Below are positions 25,035-33,485 of a DNA stretch of 40,117 bases, piece after piece (the stretch's first letter is position 1; each line of letters starts with the position of its first letter). A program made the translations under genes and the position numbers. Below the pieces are notes generated by a model. The model had not been told where the DNA came from, did not search any database, and saw only the letters and a list, made by a program, of their open reading frames with translations. Origin of the DNA: Streptococcus pseudopneumoniae (GTDB taxonomy: Bacteria; Bacillota; Bacilli; Lactobacillales; Streptococcaceae); assembly GCF_001074975.1 (NCBI RefSeq), contig NZ_JUUO01000053.1, positions 1 through 40,117 on the forward strand. Direction: 5' to 3'.

Positions 25035-25697
25035 TCACATTAATTCTAAAATATCTTTTTGTTTATTATCAAAAATTTTTTTTGAGTCAACAACAATTTG
25101 GAAAAGTTCATATTCAATCTCAGTAAAATAACAAAATATCTCTGCACATTCAATTAAAGTAGGATTTAGTTTTTCTCTTGGGGGCAATCCAACTGAAAAT
25201 TTAATTTTTCCTACTTGTTCAGAATGTTCAGACCAAAAGGCTTCATGAAATGCGACTTCAGACAAATGAACATAGCCAGATGATTTATTGTAAATTTCTT
25301 CAATCTCAGGATAATACTCCGAAATTCTTTTCTTAAGATTGAAATCAGTCATCTTTCTGTTTTGATTATCTCTCATATTTCTAATAGTTTTGCCACTTAA
25401 ACTCTCTTTAATAAAGGTTCTTCTATCCTTTGATATAAAAGCTGCGAAGACTCTCATAAGGTTATCAAGTTGTGTTCGTACTAAAATTCCTACACAAGCC
25501 AGATTTCTCATTCTTAGTAAGTCTATTATTCCATCAATAAGTTGAACTCGTCTGTTGAGTGCTGAAAGAAAAAATATATCATCCTCAGTAAGATTTTCAC
25601 CAATAATACCTTCAGCTATTGTCTTTGATTTTTCACGATATTCTCTTAATTTATTGAAATATGTCTCTATTTCATTGAAGTATTCATCATTTGTCAT
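25035..25697 (-). CDS. HEPN/DUF5677-like helical protein
   Basis: A 220-residue all-helical protein. The segment RVQLIDGIIDLLRMRNLACVGILVRTQLDNLMR (~50-82) and the later YNKSSGYVHLS (136-146, with H144) follow the pattern of DUF5677-type proteins, which belong to the wider HEPN-like group. A canonical R-x(4-6)-H RNase motif is not clear, so it may be structural or regulatory. It sits 16 nt after the kinase stop codon and 63 nt before the nuclease gene. The family call is from pattern only. Confidence 0.6.
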   Translation of the reverse strand: MTNDEYFNEIETYFNKLREYREKSKTIAEGIIGENLTEDDIFFLSALNRRVQLIDGIIDLLRMRNLACVGILVRTQLDNLMRVFAAFISKDRRTFIKESLSGKTIRNMRDNQNRKMTDFNLKKRISEYYPEIEEIYNKSSGYVHLSEVAFHEAFWSEHSEQVGKIKFSVGLPPREKLNPTLIECAEIFCYFTEIEYELFQIVVDSKKIFDNKQKDILELM

Positions 25698-25713
25698 TAC
25701 ATTTCCTCCTAAT

Positions 25714-27219
25714 CTATCTTTCTAATATGGACTCAATCATTGGTTCAATTCCATTTTCAATCAAGTACTCTATCATATGCTGAGCAGAAAAGCGCTCAAC
25801 TACATAGGCTATATAGTGTAGAATCTGAGCAGCCACTTCTTTAACATTGAATGAAAATTGTCCTTCTAAAACTCTAAAAGAAAGGCTAGCAAAAGGGTCT
25901 GCATATTCAAATTGTTTCAAATATTGTTCGTAGTTAGAATGAATCGTTTGAATGATATAAATCGCGTGTGTATCATCTAACTTCATAAAGACCATTAAGC
26001 TTTCAATAAAAATATTATCCTTTTTGATACATGTTTGACATAACTCTCTTGCTGACATTTCATAAATATAGTTTTCTATGTCGTCATCAAAAACACCGTG
26101 GTCAATTTTTTCCCAGATTGTTTTCTTAAAAGTCTCATTGCTTCTAATGCTCAGCCATGCGTTTAATGCATTCAACATTTCAGTAGCGTCTTGATATCTA
26201 TAATCAGGTTCTAAATTCGTAGCTTTTTCACTAACAGAACGAAGTGAATGAGAAAAAATATTAGGATTCTTAGTCATAACAAAATTAATAATACGTCCCA
26301 GTGAATACACATCGCTTCGTTTATCAGCATCTTTTAAAAGTGTTAATTGCTCTGGCGCGCAATAAAAGAGTTGACCAAAGGAAGTTGTGTCCATTGTTTG
26401 ATGAGATGTCAGAGTATTTAGGTTTTTTCCTAATCCAAAATCAGCAATCTTAATTATCCCATTCACGAAGAAAACATTGGTTGGACTTAAGTCTCTATGC
26501 AGAACATCTCTTTGGTGGACAAGAGACATAGTATAAAGTATTTGACGCAATATATTGAGCTTAGAGTCCTCTGTCAGCTCACTTGCTTCAATATAATTTC
26601 CCAATGTATCATCGGCTTTTTCCATTGTGTATGAACAATTACTACTATCGAAATCAAATACTCGAATAATGCTCTCAATATCCGAACAAGACTTAGTTAT
26701 TTCATACTCTCTTTTTAACCTACTTCTCAACGATTGTCGTCTCACAGATTCCTCATTTAGTTTTTTTATCACTAATCCTGTAGATTTTTGGAAATAAATA
26801 TCAGCAAAGCCACCCTTTCCAATCTCAACTAAATCTAAATCAATTTCTACTAAATAAAATTCATTTCCTCTTCTTGAGAGTTTTAAAGAATAAACAGAAC
26901 AAATTTTATCTAATTCATTTATTATTTTCTGCTGATGCTCTAAAGCATCCACTTCACTTATCTGACGCTCTGTTAAAAGATATTGTTTGCTGAGTATAAG
27001 GTTGAAAAATGAATTGATAATGCCTCTAGATGAAAAGTCCAATAGCTTATCATTCACATATATCCATCTTGTAGGAAAACCCTGACCATAACTATCTTGA
27101 ATATGGAAATGGGTATTGAAAAAAGAAACTAGCTGAGGTCCTGATTTATAAGTAAACATCCCCATCTCATCTCCACAGAATATCTTTGCTAGTCTTTTGT
27201 AAAAATCTGGATTGATCAA
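25714..27219 (-). CDS. Cytosolic Hanks-type Ser/Thr protein kinase with Abi-like N-terminal domain
   Basis: 501 residues. The kinase domain (~128-350) looks active: glycine loop IGKGGFADIY (133-142), lysine K152 or K153 in VIKKL, HRDLSPTN (241-248) with catalytic D243 and N248, DFG (260-262), CAPEQ (287-291) and SDVYSLG (302-308). No transmembrane helix or PASTA repeats, so it is not the StkP cell-wall kinase. The N-terminal ~95 residues (SGPQLVSFFN, YGQGFPTRW) recall domains seen at the N-terminus of AbiJ-type abortive-infection proteins; from memory. A ~150-residue helical C-terminal region follows. It overlaps nothing and lies 13 nt after the upstream gene, in an operon with two nuclease-like proteins. 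Defence kinases such as Stk2 are the closest functional analogy. Confidence 0.85.
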   Translation of the reverse strand: MINPDFYKRLAKIFCGDEMGMFTYKSGPQLVSFFNTHFHIQDSYGQGFPTRWIYVNDKLLDFSSRGIINSFFNLILSKQYLLTERQISEVDALEHQQKIINELDKICSVYSLKLSRRGNEFYLVEIDLDLVEIGKGGFADIYFQKSTGLVIKKLNEESVRRQSLRSRLKREYEITKSCSDIESIIRVFDFDSSNCSYTMEKADDTLGNYIEASELTEDSKLNILRQILYTMSLVHQRDVLHRDLSPTNVFFVNGIIKIADFGLGKNLNTLTSHQTMDTTSFGQLFYCAPEQLTLLKDADKRSDVYSLGRIINFVMTKNPNIFSHSLRSVSEKATNLEPDYRYQDATEMLNALNAWLSIRSNETFKKTIWEKIDHGVFDDDIENYIYEMSARELCQTCIKKDNIFIESLMVFMKLDDTHAIYIIQTIHSNYEQYLKQFEYADPFASLSFRVLEGQFSFNVKEVAAQILHYIAYVVERFSAQHMIEYLIENGIEPMIESILER

Positions 27220-27232
27220 TAACTCGTCCTCC

Positions 27233-28006
27233 TTATAAATGGTAATTCTTTAATTTAATAAATGTAGGCAGTGACATACAATCTACTTTCTCAATTAAAC
27301 AGAGGGTGTCGTCAAGAATAGAAAAAATATAAAATCTATCTTGAAATATAGTTACAAAATAAGTCTCAAATTCCTTTGCTTTTAAACTTCTGTATTCAAA
27401 TAGTGAGTGAAAATCATAATTTAACGCGCTTACAATAATATCATCCGAATTATCTGTCTCGAGTATATCAATCAGCTCAAACGAATATGGAAAAAATAAT
27501 AAAAGGTTTTTCTGTTTTTCCAGCATTTTCAACACTTTTATGATATCTCTTTCAATACCATACTTTCTAATATTTAAAAAGTTTTCCCCTAATCGAGTGA
27601 GCTCTGATATATCTCTTGTTCGGAATGCAACATGAATCTGAGTAGCTTTTACTTCACCGAATTTCTTTTTACTTTCATGAGTACCAATTATACCACCACC
27701 ATAATTGCTAATACCCATAGAAAACAAATGACTAGCTTGTAATCTAGTGCTAGATGATAATAGTTTAAAGTCTATTTCATAACTTTTCGAGATTGCATCA
27801 CATTGACCATTATTTTCATTTAACGGTTTAGAGAAAGGAGATTGCCCTTTATCTTTAAAATGAGATGACTTATTAAGTAGCTCTAGTAAATAGTTCTCAT
27901 AATTACAATCGGGCTCTCCATCAACAAAATTTTTAATAATAGTAGCTGGTGATAACAATTTGAATTTTATACGTGGGTCAATATTAGGGTTTAAATTCTC
28001 TTTCAT
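27233..28006 (-). CDS. Unknown 257-aa protein, possible PD-(D/E)xK nuclease
   Basis: First gene of the four-gene operon. The only suggestive motif is QCDAISKSYEIDFKLL (68-83): an acidic residue D70 followed by E77-x-D79-x-K81, the spacing of a short PD-(D/E)xK active site. The region after it (ASHLFSMGISNYGGGIIG) is glycine-rich. The C-terminal half is mixed alpha/beta. GGAGG lies 7 nt before the ATG. It may sense or cut DNA and trigger the downstream kinase, but that is inference. It could also be an inactive structural relative. Confidence 0.65.
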   Translation of the reverse strand: MKENLNPNIDPRIKFKLLSPATIIKNFVDGEPDCNYENYLLELLNKSSHFKDKGQSPFSKPLNENNGQCDAISKSYEIDFKLLSSSTRLQASHLFSMGISNYGGGIIGTHESKKKFGEVKATQIHVAFRTRDISELTRLGENFLNIRKYGIERDIIKVLKMLEKQKNLLLFFPYSFELIDILETDNSDDIIVSALNYDFHSLFEYRSLKAKEFETYFVTIFQDRFYIFSILDDTLCLIEKVDCMSLPTFIKLKNYHL

Positions 28007-28023
28007 AGTAATTCCTCCATATC

Positions 28024-28032
28024 ATTATACCA
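28024..28032 (-). promoter_or_regulatory. Candidate promoter of the four-gene island operon
   Basis: TGGTATAAT on the minus strand is an extended -10 element. The leader would be only about 12 nt and the start point falls at the edge of the SD, so the real start may differ. The rest of the divergent gap to 28290 is AT-rich; TATAAT at 28244-28249 is a possible -10 for the plus-strand gene. Confidence 0.4.
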
Positions 28033-28290
28033 TCAATGTGTAAAGGAGTTGATTTGTTGAAGTAATAACTCATTATAAAATTAATTTAGATGTATGATTC
28101 TAAATATTGCTCTTAACTAGTAGAATTAATTATTTATAGCTCTTACGATATTATTAATTTCTTCTGTTTATCAATATTTTAACCAAAAATAAGATTTCTA
28201 TAATTTACTTTCAAGTTTATAATAGCATTTTCTTTGAATTAGGTATAATATAGTATATATGAAATATTATCGAGTTAAGGAGTAGGTAAA

Positions 28291-29046
28291 ATGGGAGAGA
28301 AATTTAAAGAATTCTATTTCACTGGGGATCAAAGACTTCATAATTTAGATGAATTAGAAAAGGAATATGAACAAAAAAGTGGAGATATATCGAGTTACCG
28401 GGGTAGAATATTTTGTCCAGAATGTAGGATTGCTGAGCTAGCATTTACTCATAAAACATCAAAAAAAAGAGCTTTTTTGTCTACATTACCGTCGTCAGGT
28501 CATATGGCAGATTGTTCTCTCAAATATGAATCTGTATCCAGGAAGGAAATCAAGGATTACGTTAGTAATTTAGGTGAGGAGGAGATGCAAGATAGACTTG
28601 AAGCAATGTTAAATCGAATGTTGCCAAGAGAACGAGAAGAAAATCAAATTCCTGCTAATGATGAAGGCGATAATCCTTTTACAATATTAGTCGGAAGAGA
28701 AGGTCAACCTAATACTAGAAAATGTATCCCCAGAAAATCTTTGAAGAGCTGGTTTGATAAGGACGAAGAAAATAACGTCTTTCTATTTTATGGGAGCGTC
28801 CATTTAGAAGTTAAAGAATTTAAAACTAAATTGGGGGAGACTCAATACAGATTGATTGTGAAGACCAAACAAGATGGCGAGTGGAAAATAAAGACAACTA
28901 TATATAGAGGGAAAAACAAGGATAAAATAGACCAACATCAAAATTATGATCTTGCTATTATTGGGCAAATCGAATTCTATAACAACCATCCACAAATTAA
29001 AACTGTATCTAGTTCTTCAATTATGTTTAGAAGAAGTCAAGGATAA
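28291..29046 (+). CDS. Unknown 251-aa protein with a C2HC zinc-binding motif
   Basis: Divergent from the four-gene operon. Residues C42, C45, H71 and C75 (FCPECR ... GHMADC) form a plausible zinc site. The FCPEC arrangement recalls the N-terminal zinc ribbon of CoiA-like proteins, but the rest of CoiA is absent. The C-terminal ~130 residues are beta-rich and may be an OB-like or other nucleic-acid-binding fold; not verified. The SD is weak (AAGGAG about 9 nt upstream). A nucleic-acid sensor or regulator for the adjacent operon is possible; its function is unknown. Confidence 0.72.
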   Translation: MGEKFKEFYFTGDQRLHNLDELEKEYEQKSGDISSYRGRIFCPECRIAELAFTHKTSKKRAFLSTLPSSGHMADCSLKYESVSRKEIKDYVSNLGEEEMQDRLEAMLNRMLPREREENQIPANDEGDNPFTILVGREGQPNTRKCIPRKSLKSWFDKDEENNVFLFYGSVHLEVKEFKTKLGETQYRLIVKTKQDGEWKIKTTIYRGKNKDKIDQHQNYDLAIIGQIEFYNNHPQIKTVSSSSIMFRRSQG

Positions 29047-29093
29047 AACCAAAAAATTATAGGAAGGGGTTTTTCTTTTGTTAATTTCACTAC

Positions 29094-29128
29094 ATTGCAA
29101 GGCAAATCATTCGAATGACTATGTTTTT
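29094..29128 (+). repeat. Right flanking repeat of the island
   Basis: Matches 22616-22650 in the same orientation at 28 of 35 positions. It lies about 50 nt beyond the last island gene. Confidence 0.6.
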
Positions 29129-29151
29129 CAATTGAATTTTGATTACAAATA

Positions 29152-29247
29152 TTCGCGTGATTTTCGCGTGAATATTTTAAAATATATCTTAGAAACACGA
29201 TAAAATCAAAGATTTTAATTATCAATCAAATTTACTTTTTCGCGTGA
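29152..29247 (+). repeat. Three TTCGCGTGA direct repeats at the island's right end
   Basis: Copies at 29152-29160, 29163-29171 and 29239-29247, all in one orientation. The 9-mer is G+C-rich against an AT-rich background. The gap 29047-29326 has no gene; these repeats and the flanking repeat are its only features. Confidence 0.55.
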
Positions 29248-29326
29248 CAATCGTCTTAAAAAACAAATTTAAGCAACATTATATTTTAGGAAGGAAAAAT
29301 AATTCTCGGAACATTTGCAAAAACCA

Positions 29327-29357
29327 AAACGCAGGCTCAGACCGTCCTGCGTTTTTT
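29327..29357. terminator. Terminator of the hsd locus (probably bidirectional)
   Basis: AAAACGCAGG (29327-29336) and CCTGCGTTTT (29346-29355) form a 10-bp stem with T-runs on both strands, 18 nt beyond the hsdM stop codon. Confidence 0.9.
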
Positions 29358-29374
29358 CATTCTTAGCCTACTCT

Positions 29375-30976
29375 CTAAATCTTTTTCAACTTTTCAAGAT
29401 AGGCGGTTAATTCTGCTTGGGCTTCTGGTGTTGTGCCTACTAGCTGGCTGCGCATGTGTGCGAGTCTGGCTTCTACCTCTCCAATCTCTTTATCAATCTC
29501 TGCGAGCTGGTCTGCGAGGTCGGTTAGGGGAACTACGGGTTCTTCCTCAAAGGTATCGACATAGCGCGGAATGTTAAGGTTGTAGTCATTTTCGACAATC
29601 TCTTCAAAGCTGGCTAGATGGGCAAATTTCTCGACATTCTCGCGTTTTTGATAGGTCTCCAAAATCTTGGCAATATGGTCTTCGGTCATATTGTTTTGAT
29701 TTTTCCCTTTCTCAAACTCTTTTGAGGCATCGATAAAGAAGACATCCTTGTTGGTGCGATTCTTTTTAAGGATGATAATGGTTGTCGGAATAGAGGTATT
29801 GTAGAAGATATTTGCTGGTAAACCGATAACTGTATCAATAGCGCCTTCTTCTAGCAGGTGCTGGCGAATCTTTTGCTCGGCTGCTCCTCGAAAGAGAACT
29901 CCGTGAGGAAGAACGATGGCCATAACTCCATTATGCTTGAGATGGTAAAAACCGTGAAGAAGGAAGGCAAAATCTGCTTTTGACTTAGGCGCCAGAACTC
30001 CATAACTTGAAAAGCGAGGATCTTGCAGGAAGCCACTATCTGCTGACCACTTCAGTGAGTAGGGTGGGTTCATCAAAACTCCATCAAAGTCTGTCGGCTC
30101 CGTAGTCGGCCAATCTTCGTCTAGAGTATCGTGGTTGCTGAGGTGATAGTTCTCAATCGCAACTCCATGAAGCATCATATTCATGCGAGCAAGGTTGAAG
30201 GTCGAAGTAATCAACTCTTGACCGTAGTAAGAAATCGTCGAAGCTTCCTTACTATAGCGCTTAGCATTGAGCAAGAGAGATCCAGAACCCATGGTCGGGT
30301 CGTAAACCGACATCCCCTTTTGATGCTCCCGCCCTACAAAGACAATCTGAGTCATGAGATGAGAGACTGCTTGAGGTGTATAGAACTCTCCAGCCTTTTT
30401 CCCAGAATCACTGGCAAACTGACCAATCAAGTACTCATAAGCATCACCCAAGATATCACCAGCATGATCAGACACATTGAGGTCGTTGAGCTGTTTCATA
30501 ACCTCAGAGATGGTCTTGTTTTGCTTTTGTGGGGTGTTGCCTAGCTTTTTAGCATAGAGGTCAATATCTTCGAAAAGATTTTCAAATTTTTCATTGGCCT
30601 GCTCGATATCACGGAAACTTTGGGCTAGAGATTCTAGCTGGAAGGTTCCTTCATGGATAGACTGAACCAGCTTGGTAAAGGTCAGAGAAGGCTCAATCAC
30701 ATAGCCCAGATCGTCATTTAAGACTTCGATGAGGTCTTCACGGACATCTGCATCCGCAAAGTTTTCCTCATAGAGAAGCTGCGCTTGCTGGAAGGACTCA
30801 AAGGTCTCGTCCAAGTTATCACAGACGGCTTGTAGGATGTTGTCGGATAGGTACTTGTAGAAAATCAAGCCCAAGAGGTAGGACTTGTATTCATTGGCTT
30901 CCATCTGGCCACGCAGGATATCTGCCGCATTCCAGAGGGATTGGTAGAGTTGTCTTGATAAATCTGTTTGTGACAT
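29375..30976 (-). CDS. hsdM: Type I restriction-modification system methyltransferase subunit
   Basis: N6-adenine methyltransferase subunit (533 residues from the chosen start). The N-terminal helical HsdM domain is ~1-150. SAM-binding motif DPTMGSGSLLL begins near 226 and the catalytic NPPY is at about 303-306. I start at ATG 30976 because AGGAG lies 5 nt upstream; a longer reading from TTG 30991 would overlap that site. It is the last gene of the minus-strand hsd locus, 174 nt after hsdS. It should pair with HsdS, but HsdS is frameshifted here, so modification may be lost or altered. Confidence 0.96.
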   Translation of the reverse strand: MSQTDLSRQLYQSLWNAADILRGQMEANEYKSYLLGLIFYKYLSDNILQAVCDNLDETFESFQQAQLLYEENFADADVREDLIEVLNDDLGYVIEPSLTFTKLVQSIHEGTFQLESLAQSFRDIEQANEKFENLFEDIDLYAKKLGNTPQKQNKTISEVMKQLNDLNVSDHAGDILGDAYEYLIGQFASDSGKKAGEFYTPQAVSHLMTQIVFVGREHQKGMSVYDPTMGSGSLLLNAKRYSKEASTISYYGQELITSTFNLARMNMMLHGVAIENYHLSNHDTLDEDWPTTEPTDFDGVLMNPPYSLKWSADSGFLQDPRFSSYGVLAPKSKADFAFLLHGFYHLKHNGVMAIVLPHGVLFRGAAEQKIRQHLLEEGAIDTVIGLPANIFYNTSIPTTIIILKKNRTNKDVFFIDASKEFEKGKNQNNMTEDHIAKILETYQKRENVEKFAHLASFEEIVENDYNLNIPRYVDTFEEEPVVPLTDLADQLAEIDKEIGEVEARLAHMRSQLVGTTPEAQAELTAYLEKLKKI

Positions 30977-31027
30977 AGGGTCTCCTATCAATTTCTACTT
31001 TCATTCGTTTAGTGTAGTTTTTTGCGG

Positions 31028-31157
31028 TCTTTGTATCTTAGATAATTGAACACGATCTAAAAGCTGTGTAAAAAAGATAAACTGTCTGGTCTTCATCGAA
31101 GACTGCGCCAGTTTCCTATTTTTACTGGGCTTTTGACGATCTTTGTATCTTAGATAA
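31028..31157 (-). repeat. Duplicated hsdS-end sequence and hairpin between hsdS and hsdM
   Basis: TCTTTGTATCTTAGATAA occurs at 31028-31045 and again at 31140-31157, where it overlaps the hsdS stop region; similarity extends a few bases further left. Between them, arms 31080-31094 and 31098-31113 (AACTG...GTCTTC and GAAGAC...CAGTT) form an imperfect hairpin. It may be a remnant of a second hsdS copy or a small repeat insertion, and could reduce read-through into hsdM. Confidence 0.55.
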
Positions 31158-32390
31158 ACATTTTTCTGAGTAAGGTTTGTTTGCTTTCTTTGAGCTGATT
31201 GACTTTTTCCTCTTGCTTGGCAATAGCCTTGTCTAGGTCTTGGAAGAAAGAGGCGATTGCTTCTTGTTCAGGGAGTGCGGGAAGAGTTGCAATTACCCTT
31301 TTAAAATCTGTCTTATTTATTTTGTCTTGTACACCTGGTGTCTTCCTCATAGTAATTTGATCTTGAATATTTGCTGTCAGCATCATAAAATATAAAAACT
31401 GATTATTACTTGAAGTACTTCGTATGAGTACGGAATTGGGAGCTAACGTCATAGGTCTATCTAATTCAGGAACTTGGAAAAATCTCCCAACTGTCCCTAC
31501 ATTTGACATCAATATGTCATCTTTAAACAATCTACTCTTAGATAAAAAATTGTAACCTTTCTCATCTGTATAAAGCCATGGTCCCTTCCAACTATTTGAG
31601 GCGTCCTGTAATCTAATCATGTATGCGAAATTATCTTTTTCATAAGTTTTCACATTATTTCTTAGAGATTCAAAACTCCCATTAGCTACATAATCAGTAA
31701 CAATATCAAACACTTCCCCCAACTTCACTTCCTTCCACTCATCTTCAAATCCTGCGAAGCGAAGGGCTGGTTTGGTTTGTCCTTTGGCTGGGAAGAGGAG
31801 CTTGAGGTAGGTTTTCTTCTGCTCCTTGAGCACCTCTAACTTACGCTGTTGAAGGCTAATAAGCTGGTCAATATCTTGGAAGAGAGAACCAATGGCAGTT
31901 TGCTCGGGGAGGAAGGGGAGGGAAATTGCCTGATTTTTCACTATATCTGAATTTAAATTTACTTGGCTTCCCGGTTGGCCATATTTTTGCCACTGAGGTC
32001 GAAACATATCTAACCACTGAAAAAGAAACTCTTGGTCAAATCTAGGTGCTAAAAAAATTAAAAAACCATCATGAACGCCAGTTTTAACATAGTTAACTAC
32101 AGGTTTACCTACAGTAGCCGCAATACTTAAAAGTAGATGAGGTTCAAATAAAACTCTTGTTTTCGCTTGTCCTAGCTTAGAAATACGCTGTTCTAGTTTA
32201 TAAATCTTCCATCTTGTTCTGTAACATCTGAAATTCTTAACCATCCTACATCGCTTTCTTTATCAAACCACTTAGAGTCCTGTATTGGCCTTGGACTAGC
32301 TCCACGTACTATATCAGCTAACTCACCCAACTTCTTCTCAGACCAAGGTTCATCATAGTCTGTAAAGCGATAGCTTGGTTTCTTTGTCAT
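31150..32390 (-). pseudogene. hsdS: Type I restriction-modification specificity subunit, frameshifted
   Basis: Two reading frames make one HsdS. The first (32390-32193, 65 aa) starts with AAGGAG and ATG and ends SDVTEQDGRFIN-stop; the second continues as LEQRISKLGQAKTRVL and runs to 31150. A one-base change around 32195-32205 (a short T-run in the coding strand) explains the break. Downstream the protein has the second half of target-recognition domain 1, a central conserved helix (LPEQTAIGSLFQDIDQLISL), domain 2, and the terminal conserved helix (LPEQEAIASFFQDLDKAIA). Unless suppressed or phase-variable, the complex lacks a full specificity subunit. A sequencing error is also possible. Confidence 0.85.
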
Positions 32391-32401
32391 ATTGCTCCTC
32401 C

Positions 32402-33472
32402 TTATAACAATTGATTGTCCCTTGTATCTATCAATCTTAGTTTATATGCTTTATCTGCGCCTAATTTTTTCAGAGTTCTTTTTATTTGTACTATATTTCC
32501 AAATCGGTAATAACTATCAAGTAAAATATCTGCGTTTGGAGCCTCCTTAAATATTACTTTTAAATATGGACTGTCTACCCATCTTTGTTCTGAACGAATG
32601 CCAAAACCGATGAAATAAATTTCTTTGACAGAAGATAATCTTTCAAAAAGTTCATTGTAATTAGACAATACATTGTCAACTGGTTTCTTTAACTTTATAA
32701 CAACTTCTTCAAGATATGCTCCTACATCTAGAGGATTGAAATCACTTAATTCATCATCAAAACCATGTCCAAAAATAAATTTTCCCCCATCAATAACTCC
32801 ATGTAAATGAAAAACTTGCTTTTCAGGAATTCTATATAAATCTTCTAACGTTTTTGTATAATTGAAGTTGATAAATAATGCATCAGAATTTTTCAAAATG
32901 CTATCATTTAACAATTTAGAGTACGATTCTTCGCCTTTAGTCAGAATTCTATCCTTCCAATCAGAATATGTTTCTTCTATCCACAATTTAAATAATTTAT
33001 TTAAAGAATAATCTATATACTCAGCTAGAATTTCTCCTATCTCATTTGCATTATTAGCCATCAAAGAACCATTCAATTCGCCATCAATATCCAGAAAATC
33101 CATAGTAGCAATAGACACTTTATTAAAATCTGCTAATTTCGCTTCAAAATCAGACCAAAATTTCTCAGTTTCCGTAATTTGACCCATTAGCAGGTACAAT
33201 AACTTATACAAATCTACATCATCTGGATATAGTTTTTCCCCTTCTGGTCCCCTTTGCATTTCAGGAATACTATAATCGTCTATTTCTTCTAGCAATATTT
33301 CTTCATCAATTCTATTTAGATATAATTTAATGGCATTTTCACTTTGCAACGACTCTAACAACTCATCTTTCCCATAAGCCTGCTGATAAACGAACTTCTT
33401 GAAATATAGATAATCTGTCTTTAAGTCATGTGCTATATCAAAACCATTTCCGATAATAAATAATTTCTCCAC
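32402..33472 (-). CDS. AbiH-family abortive infection protein
   Basis: 356 residues. The N-terminus LFIIGNGFDIAHDLKTDY is the family hallmark. Later motifs are FINFNYTKTLEDLY (~199-212), the HLHG...FGHG pair (~222-236) and YFIGFGIRSE (~289-298), all usual for AbiH. The start is GTG at 33472 with a GAGGGG SD. Known AbiH of Lactococcus stops phage growth by an unclear mechanism. The gene lies between hsdR and hsdS on the same strand, 11 nt before hsdS, so it is probably co-transcribed with the restriction genes. Confidence 0.88.
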   Translation of the reverse strand: MEKLFIIGNGFDIAHDLKTDYLYFKKFVYQQAYGKDELLESLQSENAIKLYLNRIDEEILLEEIDDYSIPEMQRGPEGEKLYPDDVDLYKLLYLLMGQITETEKFWSDFEAKLADFNKVSIATMDFLDIDGELNGSLMANNANEIGEILAEYIDYSLNKLFKLWIEETYSDWKDRILTKGEESYSKLLNDSILKNSDALFINFNYTKTLEDLYRIPEKQVFHLHGVIDGGKFIFGHGFDDELSDFNPLDVGAYLEEVVIKLKKPVDNVLSNYNELFERLSSVKEIYFIGFGIRSEQRWVDSPYLKVIFKEAPNADILLDSYYRFGNIVQIKRTLKKLGADKAYKLRLIDTRDNQLL

Positions 33473-33485
33473 TATATCCCCTCTT

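Larger units (their letters stand above)
22543..29250. mobile_element. Putative second, integrase-less element or cargo island (boundaries approximate)
   Basis: The block right of attR carries six AT-rich genes. Related 35-bp sequences lie near both ends (22616-22650 and 29094-29128), with arm-like tandem repeats beside each (GACTACATTTTT twice; TTCGCGTGA three times). No recombinase is encoded. This fits an element accreted at rpmG that lost its integrase or is moved in trans. A chromosomal origin with fortuitous repeats cannot be excluded. Confidence 0.4.

Noticed and set aside
30131..30544. Plus-strand 137-aa ORF inside hsdM
   Set aside because: Antisense shadow of a well-conserved methyltransferase gene.
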